Positions 1 to 6,772 of a stretch of 7,815 bases of DNA are shown piece after piece. This DNA comes from Acidobacteriota bacterium (GTDB lineage: Bacteria > Acidobacteriota > Thermoanaerobaculia > Multivoradales > JAHZIX01), in the NCBI GenBank assembly GCA_020439725.1, contig JAGQSE010000175.1, positions 5,044-12,858 of the forward strand. The letters run 5' to 3'. The notes under the pieces were generated by a model, which saw nothing but the letters and a program-made list of their open reading frames with translations, was not told where the DNA came from and did no database searches. The translations under genes and the position numbers were made by a program. Position 1 is the first letter of the stretch, and each line of letters opens with the position of its first letter.

Positions 1-238
1 GATCATGATGAGCCAGAACCGCCAGCAGGCGAAGGACCGCATGCGCGCCGAGCACGACTACGAGGTCAACCTCAAGGCGGAGCTCGAGATCCGCATGCTC
101 GGTGAGCGCCTCGATCGGCTGCTGACCCACCAGTGGCAACGTCTCCTCGACATCCAGCAGATCCAGGTCGAGCTGATGGAGGGCCTCGATCGCGAGGGCG
201 GATCCCGCCGCACCGGCTCCCGCGAGCCCTCGGCGTGA
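1..238 (+). CDS. DUF1003 membrane protein, C-terminal fragment
   Basis: This is the 3' part of a gene whose start lies before the window; the first complete codon begins at base 2 and the stop is TGA at 236-238. The visible residues include MSQNRQQAKDR, then HDYEVNLKAELEIRML, then a leucine/glutamine-rich segment (residues ~38-60, LLTHQWQRLLDIQQIQVEL). This arrangement is typical of the cytoplasmic, probably coiled-coil tail that follows the two membrane helices of DUF1003 proteins. The helices themselves are outside the window. The biochemical role of the family is not established, so none is assigned. The last ~15 residues (Gly/Arg/Ser-rich) look like an unconserved tail. The stop codon overlaps the GTG start of mprF (shared GTGA), so the two genes are probably translationally coupled. 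Family assignment is by recognition of the conserved tail and is fairly secure. Confidence 0.82.
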   Translation, partial: IMMSQNRQQAKDRMRAEHDYEVNLKAELEIRMLGERLDRLLTHQWQRLLDIQQIQVELMEGLDREGGSRRTGSREPSA

Positions 239-2793
239 GGCGCCTCTTGATCCGCGCGCTGCCCTTTCTGGGAGCGGCGCTCTTCGTCTTCGCCCTGTGG
301 CTCCTCCACCGCGAGCTCTCAGGCTTCCACTATCGCGACGTCGCGACCTTCTTGGGCTCGTTGCCGGCCTCGCGCATCGCCCTGGCCCTGCTGCTCACCT
401 TCGCCGGCTACCTCGCTCTCACCGCCTACGATTACCTGGCCTTCCGCTGGATCGACCACCCGCTGCCCTACCGCCGCATCGCGGTGGCCTCGTTCATCGG
501 CTACGCGGTGAGCAACAACCTAGGGCAGGTGATGCTCACCGGGGCACCGTTGCGCTATCGCCTGTATTCCGAGTGGGGGCTCACCGCCGAGCAGGTGACC
601 AAGGTGGTGTCGTTCTGCCTGGTCACCTTCTGGATCGGCTATGCCACCCTCGCCGGGACGGTGCTCACCCTGGCGCCGCCGGCGTTGCCCGCGTCGATCC
701 CGATCCCCGGTGGCACGGCGCGGCCCCTGGGGATCCTGCTCCTGGCCGCCGCGGTCGCCTACCTGGTGATCGCCGCCACGACACGGCGCAAGCTCCGCCT
801 CGGCGGCTGGACCTTCGAGGCACCGGGCCCCGAGCTGGCGGCAAGCCAGGCGCTGATCGCCTCCCTCGACTGGCTGCTCAGCGCCGGCGTCCTCTACCTC
901 CTGCTTCCGGATTCCCGAGATCTCCCTTTCGCCGGCTTCCTGGCCGCCTACCTGGTGGCCCAGGTCGCCGGTCTGGTGAGCCAGGTACCCGGCGGTCTCG
1001 GCGTCTTCGAGGGCGTCATGGTGGCGCTGGTGGGGCCCGCCGCGGGGACTCCCGAGCTGGTCGGCGCCCTCCTCGCCTTTCGCGCCATCTACTACCTGCT
1101 GCCGCTGATCCTGGCGGCGGGGCTCCTGGCCTCGGTGGAGATCCGGCGCCGCCGGCCGCAGATCGAGCGCACCGCGCGCTTCTTGAGCCGCTGGGCGCCA
1201 GCGCTGATCCCGCGGGTGATGGCCTTCACCACCTTCCTCGCCGGCGTGCTGCTGCTGGTCTCCGGCGCCACGCCGGCGGTGTCCTCGCGTCTCGCCTGGC
1301 TCGACCGCCTGCTGCCGCTGCCGGTGATCGAGATCTCGCACCTCGCCGGCAGCCTCGCCGGCGTCGGCCTTCTGCTTCTCGCCCGCGGTCTCCAGCGGCG
1401 TCTCGACGCCGCCTACCAGATGACCGTCGCGCTCCTCGCGGTCGGCATCGTCGTCTCGTTGCTCAAGGGTCTCGACTACGAGGAGGCCGGCGCGCTGACG
1501 CTGATGCTCGCGCTGCTGCTGCCCTGCCACGGCGACTTCTACCGCAAGGCGTCGCTGACCCGCGAGCGCTTCACCGCCGGCTGGGTGGCGGCGGTGCTTG
1601 TCGCCCTCGGCTCCACCGCCTGGCTGGTGCTCTTCGCCTTCCGCCACGTCGCCTACTCGAACGAGTTGTGGTGGCGCTTCGCCCTCGCCGACGAGGCGCC
1701 GCGGTCGCTCCGGGCGCTCCTCGTCGCCGTCGTCGGTGCGACGGTGGTGGCGGTGAGCCGCCTCTTGCGCCCGGCACCGCCGGATCCGGCACCGCCCACC
1801 GAAGAGGACCTCGACCGGGCCTTCGCCATCACGCGCCGCTCGCCCCAGGTGACCGGCTACCTGGCGCTCCTGGGCGACAAGACGCTGCTCTTCGACGACG
1901 GCGGCGAGGCCTTTCTCATGTACGCGGTCTCGGGGCGCTCGTGGGTGGTCATGGGCGACCCGGTAGGACCCGACGAAGAGGCCCGGGAGCTGTGCTGGCG
2001 TTTCCAGGAGCTGTGCCAGCGGCACGGCGCGTGGCCGGTCTTCTACCAGGTCGAGGAGAGCACCCTGCACCGCTACGTCGACCTGGGATCGAGCCTGGTC
2101 AAGCTGGGCGAGGAAGGCCGCGTCCCCTTGGCCGACGTCTCCCTCGAAGGCAGTGCCCACAAGCAGCAGCGGCAGGTGGTGCGGCGTCTCGAAGAGCGCG
2201 AAGGCTGCAGCTTCGAGGTCGTCACACCGCCGGCGGTGTCCGAGCTCCTCGACGCCCTCGCCGAGGTTTCGGACGCCTGGCTCGCCGACAAGAGCACGCG
2301 CGAGAAGGGGTTCTCGCTGGGATTCTTCGATCGTGCCTACCTCGAGCGCCTGCCCGTGGCGCTGGTGCGCCGCGAGGGCCGGATCGTCGCCTTCTCGAAC
2401 CTTTGGCCCGGGGGCGACGGGTCGGTGCTGTCCATCGACCTGATGCGCTTCACTCCCGACGCGCCGCCGGGGGCCATGGACTATCTCTTCACCCGGCTGA
2501 TGCTGTGGGGCCGGGAGCAGGGCTTCGCTTCCTTCTCCCTCGGCATGGCTCCCCTGGCGGGTCTCGACCGTCGCTCACCGGCGAGCCCGCTGTGGAACCG
2601 GGTGGGACACCTGGTGTTCCGCCACGGCGAACGCTTCTACAACTTCCAGGGGCTCCGACGCTACAAGGACAAGTTCGGCCCGGTGTGGGAACCGCGCTAC
2701 CTGGCGTCACCGGGCGGTCTGGCGCTGCCCCAGGTGCTCACCGACGTGGCCACCCTGATCGCCGGCGGGGTGGGCGGCATCCTGCGCAAGTGA
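235..2793 (+). CDS. mprF: MprF: bifunctional phosphatidylglycerol lysyltransferase/flippase
   Basis: The predicted enzyme moves an amino acid (classically lysine) from aminoacyl-tRNA to phosphatidylglycerol and flips the product outward, lowering the negative charge of the membrane surface. The start chosen is GTG at 235, overlapping the upstream stop, giving 852 aa, close to the ~840-880 aa of known MprF proteins; the open frame extends further upstream but there it overlaps the DUF1003 tail. Residues ~1-515 are strongly hydrophobic with many membrane helices, including the flippase-region motif SQVPGGLGVFE (~249-259). Residues ~530-826 form the cytosolic GNAT-like synthetase domain with hallmark motifs SIDLMRF (~733-739), FSLGMAPLAGLDRR (~767-780), FYNFQGLRRYKDKF (~801-814) and WEPRYLA (~818-824). 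Both halves are intact and no frameshift is seen. The amino-acid donor (Lys, Ala or other) cannot be read from the sequence. No strong Shine-Dalgarno precedes the start, consistent with coupling to the upstream gene. Confidence 0.93.
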   Translation: MRRLLIRALPFLGAALFVFALWLLHRELSGFHYRDVATFLGSLPASRIALALLLTFAGYLALTAYDYLAFRWIDHPLPYRRIAVASFIGYAVSNNLGQVMLTGAPLRYRLYSEWGLTAEQVTKVVSFCLVTFWIGYATLAGTVLTLAPPALPASIPIPGGTARPLGILLLAAAVAYLVIAATTRRKLRLGGWTFEAPGPELAASQALIASLDWLLSAGVLYLLLPDSRDLPFAGFLAAYLVAQVAGLVSQVPGGLGVFEGVMVALVGPAAGTPELVGALLAFRAIYYLLPLILAAGLLASVEIRRRRPQIERTARFLSRWAPALIPRVMAFTTFLAGVLLLVSGATPAVSSRLAWLDRLLPLPVIEISHLAGSLAGVGLLLLARGLQRRLDAAYQMTVALLAVGIVVSLLKGLDYEEAGALTLMLALLLPCHGDFYRKASLTRERFTAGWVAAVLVALGSTAWLVLFAFRHVAYSNELWWRFALADEAPRSLRALLVAVVGATVVAVSRLLRPAPPDPAPPTEEDLDRAFAITRRSPQVTGYLALLGDKTLLFDDGGEAFLMYAVSGRSWVVMGDPVGPDEEARELCWRFQELCQRHGAWPVFYQVEESTLHRYVDLGSSLVKLGEEGRVPLADVSLEGSAHKQQRQVVRRLEEREGCSFEVVTPPAVSELLDALAEVSDAWLADKSTREKGFSLGFFDRAYLERLPVALVRREGRIVAFSNLWPGGDGSVLSIDLMRFTPDAPPGAMDYLFTRLMLWGREQGFASFSLGMAPLAGLDRRSPASPLWNRVGHLVFRHGERFYNFQGLRRYKDKFGPVWEPRYLASPGGLALPQVLTDVATLIAGGVGGILRK

Positions 2794-2803
2794 GACCAGG
2801 CCG

Positions 2804-2809
2804 TATACT
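2804..2809 (+). promoter_or_regulatory. Putative -10 box (TATACT) before the cyclase gene
   Basis: TATACT lies in the 37-bp gap between mprF and the cyclase gene, 21 bp before the GTG start. It matches the sigma70 -10 consensus at five of six positions. No convincing -35 hexamer occurs 16-18 bp upstream, where the sequence is the GC-rich end of mprF. The same octamer TATACTGC recurs before the acyltransferase gene, which raises its credibility. Transcription would start near 2816 and leave a leader of about 15 nt. Confidence 0.4.
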
Positions 2810-2818
2810 GCCGTCACC

Positions 2819-2822
2819 GAGG
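2819..2822 (+). promoter_or_regulatory. Ribosome binding site supporting the GTG start at 2831
   Basis: GAGG lies 8 nt upstream of the GTG at 2831. It supports this GTG as the start, and the conserved CdaA N-terminus follows directly from it. Confidence 0.55.
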
Positions 2823-2830
2823 CGAACCCC

Positions 2831-4051
2831 GTGACCCAGCTGCTGCTCGACATCCGGTGGAACGATCTACTGGACATGGCCATGGTCGCCGTCCTGCTGT
2901 GGACGGCGTTCATCTGGTTGCGGCGCACCCGCGCACGGATGGCGCTCGTGGGTCTCGGTATCCTCGCCGTCGTCTACCTGGTGGCGCGGCGTCTCGAGCT
3001 CCAGATCACCACGTGGATCCTCCAGGGCTTCTTCGCCGCTTTGGTGCTGGTGCTGGTCGTGGTCTTCCAGGAGGACCTGCGGCGGCTCTTCGAGCAGATC
3101 GCCGTCTGGGGACTCCGGCGCCGCTCTCCCAACCCGGCGCCGGACACCACCGACGTCCTGGTGCGCACCGTCGCCCACCTGGCGCGGCACAAGACCGGCG
3201 CCTTGGTGGTGCTGCCCGGCAAGGTGCCCCTCGACCGTCATCTCGAGGGCGGTATCGCCCTCGACGGGTTGGTGAGCGGCCCGCTGCTGCTCAGCCTCTT
3301 CGACACCCACTCCCCGGGCCACGACGGCGCCGTGATCCTCGCGGGCGACCGCATCCGCCGCTACGCGGTCCACCTACCGCTCTCGAACCACCATTCCGAG
3401 GTCGGTGAGGGGGGAACCCGGCACGCGGCGGCCCTGGGGCTCGCCGAGCGCACCGACGCGCTGTGTGTCGTGGTCTCGGAGGAGCGCGGCACGGTGTCGG
3501 TGGCACGCGACGGCAACCTCCGCCGGCTACCCCAACCCGAGGCCCTGAGCGCCGAGGTCCGGGACTTCCTCGAGCGGCCCACCGCCGCTGGCGGCAGCGC
3601 CGCCCGCGCCTGGGGCCGGGTGGTCCACTACTGGCGCGAAGCGCTCGTGGCGGTGGCCGCCGCGGTGCTCTTGTGGTTCGGGCTGGTGGCCGGTTCGGGC
3701 ACCGGTGACCGCGTCATCGTGGTGCCCGTCGAGGTCTCGAACCTGCCCGCCGGCTACCGGCTCGACGGGGTCGACCCGGCCCAGGTCCAGGTCACCTTAG
3801 ACGGCCCACGCAACCAGATGCTGCTCCTCGACCCCAAGAAAGACGTCCGGGTCGAGCTCGATGCGCTGCTGGTGCAGCTCGGCCGGCGTACCTTTCAGCT
3901 GACCCCCGACCTGGTGAGTCATCCCCGCGACCTGACGGTGATCGCCATCGAGCCCGCGACGATCAAGCTGTCGGTGAGCACCCCGGGTGGCGGTACCTCG
4001 GCGAGCGCCGCCACCGCGCCGCCACCCCCTGGGGCGGGGTCGAGCCGCTGA
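2831..4051 (+). CDS. cdaA: Membrane diadenylate cyclase fused to a YbbR domain (CdaA-CdaR fusion)
   Basis: The predicted role is synthesis of cyclic di-AMP from two ATP at the inner membrane. The 406-aa protein starts with three membrane helices (~14-30, 37-55, 62-79) ending in FQEDLRRLFEQ, as in CdaA (usually ~270 aa). The DAC catalytic domain follows at ~105-235, with the DGA motif at 165-167 (SPGHDGAVIL) and SEERGTVSVA at 216-225. The second catalytic motif, normally RHR, reads RHA at 197-199 (GTRHAAALGLAE). A fourth hydrophobic helix (~270-288) leads to a single YbbR-type domain (~293-383; VPVEVSNLPAGYRLDGVDP at 298-316 and VTLDGP at 321-326), then a Gly/Ala/Pro-rich tail. In Firmicutes the YbbR protein CdaR is a separate gene next to cdaA and usually has several YbbR domains; here one is fused in frame. 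Four helices would leave the cyclase cytosolic and YbbR outside. glmM, the usual neighbour, is not here. The domain calls are firm; activity is inferred. Confidence 0.88.
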   Translation: MTQLLLDIRWNDLLDMAMVAVLLWTAFIWLRRTRARMALVGLGILAVVYLVARRLELQITTWILQGFFAALVLVLVVVFQEDLRRLFEQIAVWGLRRRSPNPAPDTTDVLVRTVAHLARHKTGALVVLPGKVPLDRHLEGGIALDGLVSGPLLLSLFDTHSPGHDGAVILAGDRIRRYAVHLPLSNHHSEVGEGGTRHAAALGLAERTDALCVVVSEERGTVSVARDGNLRRLPQPEALSAEVRDFLERPTAAGGSAARAWGRVVHYWREALVAVAAAVLLWFGLVAGSGTGDRVIVVPVEVSNLPAGYRLDGVDPAQVQVTLDGPRNQMLLLDPKKDVRVELDALLVQLGRRTFQLTPDLVSHPRDLTVIAIEPATIKLSVSTPGGGTSASAATAPPPPGAGSSR

Positions 4052-4060
4052 ACCGCCAGC

Positions 4061-4066
4061 TATACT
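4061..4066 (+). promoter_or_regulatory. Putative -10 box (TATACT) before the acyltransferase gene
   Basis: TATACT begins 9 bp after the cyclase stop and 37 bp before the ATG at 4098, followed by GC just as at 2804. No clear -35 element is visible in the GC-rich sequence upstream. If used, it would give a leader of about 25 nt carrying the GGGAGG ribosome binding site, so the acyltransferase/hydrolase pair could be transcribed apart from the upstream genes. Confidence 0.4.
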
Positions 4067-4080
4067 GCGGAGCACTCGCC

Positions 4081-4086
4081 GGGAGG
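4081..4086 (+). promoter_or_regulatory. Ribosome binding site fixing the ATG start at 4098
   Basis: GGGAGG lies 11 nt before ATG 4098. The open frame extends upstream to 3987, but that stretch overlaps the cyclase gene and encodes a low-complexity Pro/Arg sequence. The conserved N-terminus MKQLSGLDASFL starts exactly at 4098. Confidence 0.65.
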
Positions 4087-4097
4087 TCGGTCTCACG

Positions 4098-5558
4098 ATG
4101 AAACAGCTGTCGGGCCTCGACGCCTCGTTCCTCGTCCTCGAGACGCCCGAGGCTCCGATGCACATCGGCGCCGTGGCGCTGCTCGATCCCTCGAGCCGCG
4201 GCGGCGCCCTGAGCTTCGACGAGTTCCGGACCTTCCTGGCGGAGCGCCTCGCGGCCGCGCCGATCTTCCGCCAGCGGCTGGTCGACGACCCCACCGGCAT
4301 CGGCAAGCCCTATTGGATCGACGACCCCGACTTCGATCTCGACCATCACCTCGAGCGCGCCGAGGTCCCGGAACCCGGCGGCTGGCGACAGCTCCGGGCC
4401 CTCATGGAGTGGGAGTTCAGCCAGCCCCTGGACCGCGCCCGGCCGCTCTGGCAGCTGACCTTCGCCGAGGGTCTGGGTGAGCTCGAGCTGGCCACCGGCG
4501 AGCGCCTGCCGGCCGGCGCCATCGCGCTCCTCACCAAAGTGCACCACGCCGCCATCGACGGCCTCTCCGGCGCCGAGATCCTCGCGGCGCTCTTCGACAT
4601 CTCCCCCGACGGTCGGCTCGAGGGCCTGCCCCAGGACTGGCGACCGCCGCCGCCGCCGGGCACCCTCGAGCTCCTCGGCCGTGCCGGCCGGAACCTCGCG
4701 GCCAAGCCCTTCGAAGTCGCCGAGACCGTGCGCCACACGCTCACCGGAGCGATCCGCGCCGGCGCCACCTGGGCCGTCGGCCGGGTCGAGCCGCCCCCCT
4801 CCCTGTTCACCGCCCCGCGCTCGCGGCTCAACGCGCCCATCACCCGCGAGCGCACCTGGGACGGCGTCGTCCTCCCCTTGAGCGGGATCAAGGCGATCAA
4901 GGACGCGGTGCCCGGGACAACGGTCAACGACGTGGTGTTGGCGGTGTGCTCGGGCGCCCTGCGCGACTACCTCGAGGAACGGGGCGAGCTACCCGACGAG
5001 CCCCTCGTCGCCATGGCGCCGGTGTCGGTGCGCGAGGCCCACGAGAAGAGCGACCTGGGAAACCGGGTGAGCGCGATGCTCGTGTCGCTGGCCACCGAGA
5101 TCGCCGATCCGGTGGAGCGGTTGCGCAGCATCCATCGGGGCACCCATCGTTCCAAGGCCTACCAGCGCGCCGTCGGCGCCGACACGCTCACCGATTACAC
5201 GCGCTTCCTGCCGTTCACCTTCGCCGGCCTGGCCACCCGCCTCTACAGCCGGATGCACCTGTCGCGCTACCACCGGCCCATCTTCAACCTGGTGATCACC
5301 AACGTGCCCGGCCCGCAGGTACCCCTCTACCTGGCCGGCGCGCGGCTCATGGCGCATGTCGGCGCCGGGCCCATCTTCGACGGCATGGGGATGATCCTGG
5401 TGATCTTCAGCTATGACGGCGGGCTGGCCATCGGCGTGACCTCGTGCCGCTCGATCCTCCCCGACCCGGATCGCTTCTGCGCCCTTCTCGAGGGCTCCTT
5501 CGCGGAGCTCGGTGCGGCGGTCCGGGACCGATCCGCCGAAGGGCACCAGACGCCGTGA
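4098..5558 (+). CDS. Wax ester synthase/diacylglycerol acyltransferase (WS/DGAT family)
   Basis: The predicted enzyme esterifies fatty alcohols or diacylglycerol with acyl-CoA to make wax esters or triacylglycerol, at the inner face of the membrane or at lipid inclusions. The 486-aa length is normal for the family. The N-terminus MKQLSGLDASFL and MHIGAVALLD (21-30) are typical. RPLWQL (115-120) precedes the catalytic HHxxxDG motif, here HHAAIDG at 149-155, complete. TVNDVVLAVCSGALRDYL (275-292) holds the conserved Asn-Asp, and NVPGPQVPLYLAG (402-414) is the C-terminal family motif. About nine extra residues before the HH motif (LELATGERLPAGA region, ~129-141) seem to be a subfamily feature. 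The gene overlaps the following alpha/beta-hydrolase by 4 bp, suggesting coupled translation. Whether the product is wax ester or triacylglycerol cannot be read from the sequence. Confidence 0.92.
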   Translation: MKQLSGLDASFLVLETPEAPMHIGAVALLDPSSRGGALSFDEFRTFLAERLAAAPIFRQRLVDDPTGIGKPYWIDDPDFDLDHHLERAEVPEPGGWRQLRALMEWEFSQPLDRARPLWQLTFAEGLGELELATGERLPAGAIALLTKVHHAAIDGLSGAEILAALFDISPDGRLEGLPQDWRPPPPPGTLELLGRAGRNLAAKPFEVAETVRHTLTGAIRAGATWAVGRVEPPPSLFTAPRSRLNAPITRERTWDGVVLPLSGIKAIKDAVPGTTVNDVVLAVCSGALRDYLEERGELPDEPLVAMAPVSVREAHEKSDLGNRVSAMLVSLATEIADPVERLRSIHRGTHRSKAYQRAVGADTLTDYTRFLPFTFAGLATRLYSRMHLSRYHRPIFNLVITNVPGPQVPLYLAGARLMAHVGAGPIFDGMGMILVIFSYDGGLAIGVTSCRSILPDPDRFCALLEGSFAELGAAVRDRSAEGHQTP

Positions 5559-6355
5559 GCGATTCGAAAGGCTCGCTCAAGCCACCCTCGAACCTTCTGC
5601 TGCTGGCCGAAGGGCGCGCCTTCGCGGAGGCCGCGGCCGGCGTCCTGGCACGGCCCTTCCTGCGCCGCGCACCCACCGGCGACGGACACCCGGTGCTCGT
5701 GCTGCCGGGCTTCCTGGCCAGCGACGGCTCGACGGTGCCGTTGCGGCGCTTCCTCCGCGACCGGGGCCTACTGCCCTACGGCTGGCGCCAGGGACGAAAC
5801 CTCGGTCCACGGCCGGGGGTCGAGGAGCGCATCTTCGATCGGCTCCAGGAGCTGCGACAACGGCACGGCCGGAAGGTGAGCATCGTCGGTTGGAGCCTCG
5901 GCGGCATCTACGCCCGCGAGCTGGCGTGTCGCGCACCGGACGACGTCCGTCAGGTGATCACGCTGGGCAGCCCCTTCGCCGGCGACCCCAAGGCCAACCG
6001 CCCCTGGCGGCTCTTCGAATGGCTCAGCGGGCGCCAGATCGACGGCCTCGACCCGGAGCTCGTCGAGCGCATGCGCCGGCCGCCGCCGGTGCCGTCGACG
6101 GCGATCTTCAGCCGCAGCGACGGTGTCGCCGCCTGGCAGTCGTGCGTCGAGAGCTACGGCCGCGAGAGCGAGAGCATCGAGGTGGTGAGCAGCCATCTGG
6201 GGCTCGGCTTCAACCCGCTGGTGCTCTACCTGCTGGCGGATCGCCTGGCGCTCCCCGAGGGGCGCTGGCGGCCGTTCCGCCGCGACGGCATGCTGCGCTA
6301 TCTCTACGACAAGCCGCTGCGGCCCCGCGACGCCCCGCCTCCCGGTCGCTACTGA
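5555..6355 (+). CDS. Alpha/beta-hydrolase, probable esterase or lipase
   Basis: The start chosen is GTG at 5555, sharing GTGA with the stop of the acyltransferase gene, giving 266 aa; the frame is open back to 5444 but there it only shadows the upstream gene. The fold is recognised from VLVLPGFLASDGST (~47-60, strand and oxyanion-hole loop), the nucleophile elbow GWSLGG with Ser114, and TLGSPFAGDP (~136-145). Asp189 (SRSDGVAAW) and His214 (VVSSHLGLGFNP) are well placed to complete a Ser-Asp-His triad. No signal peptide or membrane helix is seen, so a cytosolic location is likely. The region after the nucleophile resembles PGAP1-like and triacylglycerol-lipase-like hydrolases. The overlap with a WS/DGAT gene suggests a role in turnover or editing of neutral lipids or acyl chains, but the substrate is an inference. 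A weak GAAGGG about 11 nt upstream may serve as ribosome binding site. Confidence 0.82.
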   Translation: MSDSKGSLKPPSNLLLLAEGRAFAEAAAGVLARPFLRRAPTGDGHPVLVLPGFLASDGSTVPLRRFLRDRGLLPYGWRQGRNLGPRPGVEERIFDRLQELRQRHGRKVSIVGWSLGGIYARELACRAPDDVRQVITLGSPFAGDPKANRPWRLFEWLSGRQIDGLDPELVERMRRPPPVPSTAIFSRSDGVAAWQSCVESYGRESESIEVVSSHLGLGFNPLVLYLLADRLALPEGRWRPFRRDGMLRYLYDKPLRPRDAPPPGRY

Positions 6356-6387
6356 TCGGCCGGCCGAGACCGAGCGCCGGGACCTCG

Positions 6388-6642
6388 CTAAGTCTTCTTG
6401 CGGCCGACGAACATCCGATAGACCGCGAGCAGGATCACCGCTCCCACCACCGCTCCGACGAAGCCCGCCGCCTGGCCGGGCTGGTACAGCCCCGCCAGCT
6501 GCCCGAGGAAGGTGGCGACGAAGGCTCCACCGATGCCGATCAGCATCGTCACGATGCACCCACCCGGATCGTTCCCGGGCATCACCAGCTTGGCCAGCGC
6601 CCCGGCCAAGAGTCCGATCAACGCGGTCCACAACAGCTCCAT
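6388..6642 (-). CDS. GlsB/YeaQ/YmgE-family small membrane protein
   Basis: This 84-aa protein on the minus strand has three predicted membrane helices (~3-21, 28-50, 57-77) and a short basic C-terminus (GRKKT). The pattern WTALIGLLAGALAKLVMPG followed by a Gly-rich second helix (MLIGIGGAFVATFLG) and a third Gly/Ala/Val helix is typical of the family once called 'transglycosylase-associated', whose members are linked to stress responses in some bacteria. Biochemical function is unknown. The start is ATG at 6642 because a perfect AGGAGG lies 7 nt upstream; the frame is open to 6792 but that extension is unlike the family. It converges on the alpha/beta-hydrolase gene, with 32 bp between the two stop codons. 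Confidence 0.88.
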   Translation of the reverse strand: MELLWTALIGLLAGALAKLVMPGNDPGGCIVTMLIGIGGAFVATFLGQLAGLYQPGQAAGFVGAVVGAVILLAVYRMFVGRKKT

Positions 6643-6649
6643 GACATCC

Positions 6650-6655
6650 CCTCCT
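6650..6655 (-). promoter_or_regulatory. Ribosome binding site of the GlsB-type gene
   Basis: On the minus strand AGGAGG lies 7 nt upstream of ATG 6642. This is a full-consensus Shine-Dalgarno at ideal spacing and decides the start in favour of the 84-aa form. Confidence 0.8.
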
Positions 6656-6772
6656 GTTGACGATGGTGTCGACGATTGTGGTTCCCGAGTCCCGACGGTG
6701 GCAAGGGGAATCCCTCGGAGGCACGGGAGGCTCGGCTTTCCATCACATCCTCGAATAGTCATGAAGCGAGCC

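Noticed and set aside
520..2160. 546-aa open frame on the minus strand
   Set aside because: It lies opposite mprF and is rich in Gln/Glu/Gly/His/Arg with no recognisable domain, so it is an antisense shadow.
297..2834. 845-aa open frame on the plus strand overlapping mprF
   Set aside because: It is Arg/Pro/Ala-rich low-complexity sequence in another frame of mprF, a usual artefact of GC-rich codon use. The mprF frame carries all conserved motifs.
3963..4736. 257-aa minus-strand frame across the cyclase/acyltransferase junction
   Set aside because: It is antisense to two well-supported genes and has no family features.
6356..6380. 12-bp palindrome TCGGCCGGCCGA and a CCGGC/GCCGG pairing between convergent genes, as a terminator
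   Set aside because: No T-run follows on either strand, and short GC palindromes are expected by chance in such DNA. A terminator here is possible but not supported.
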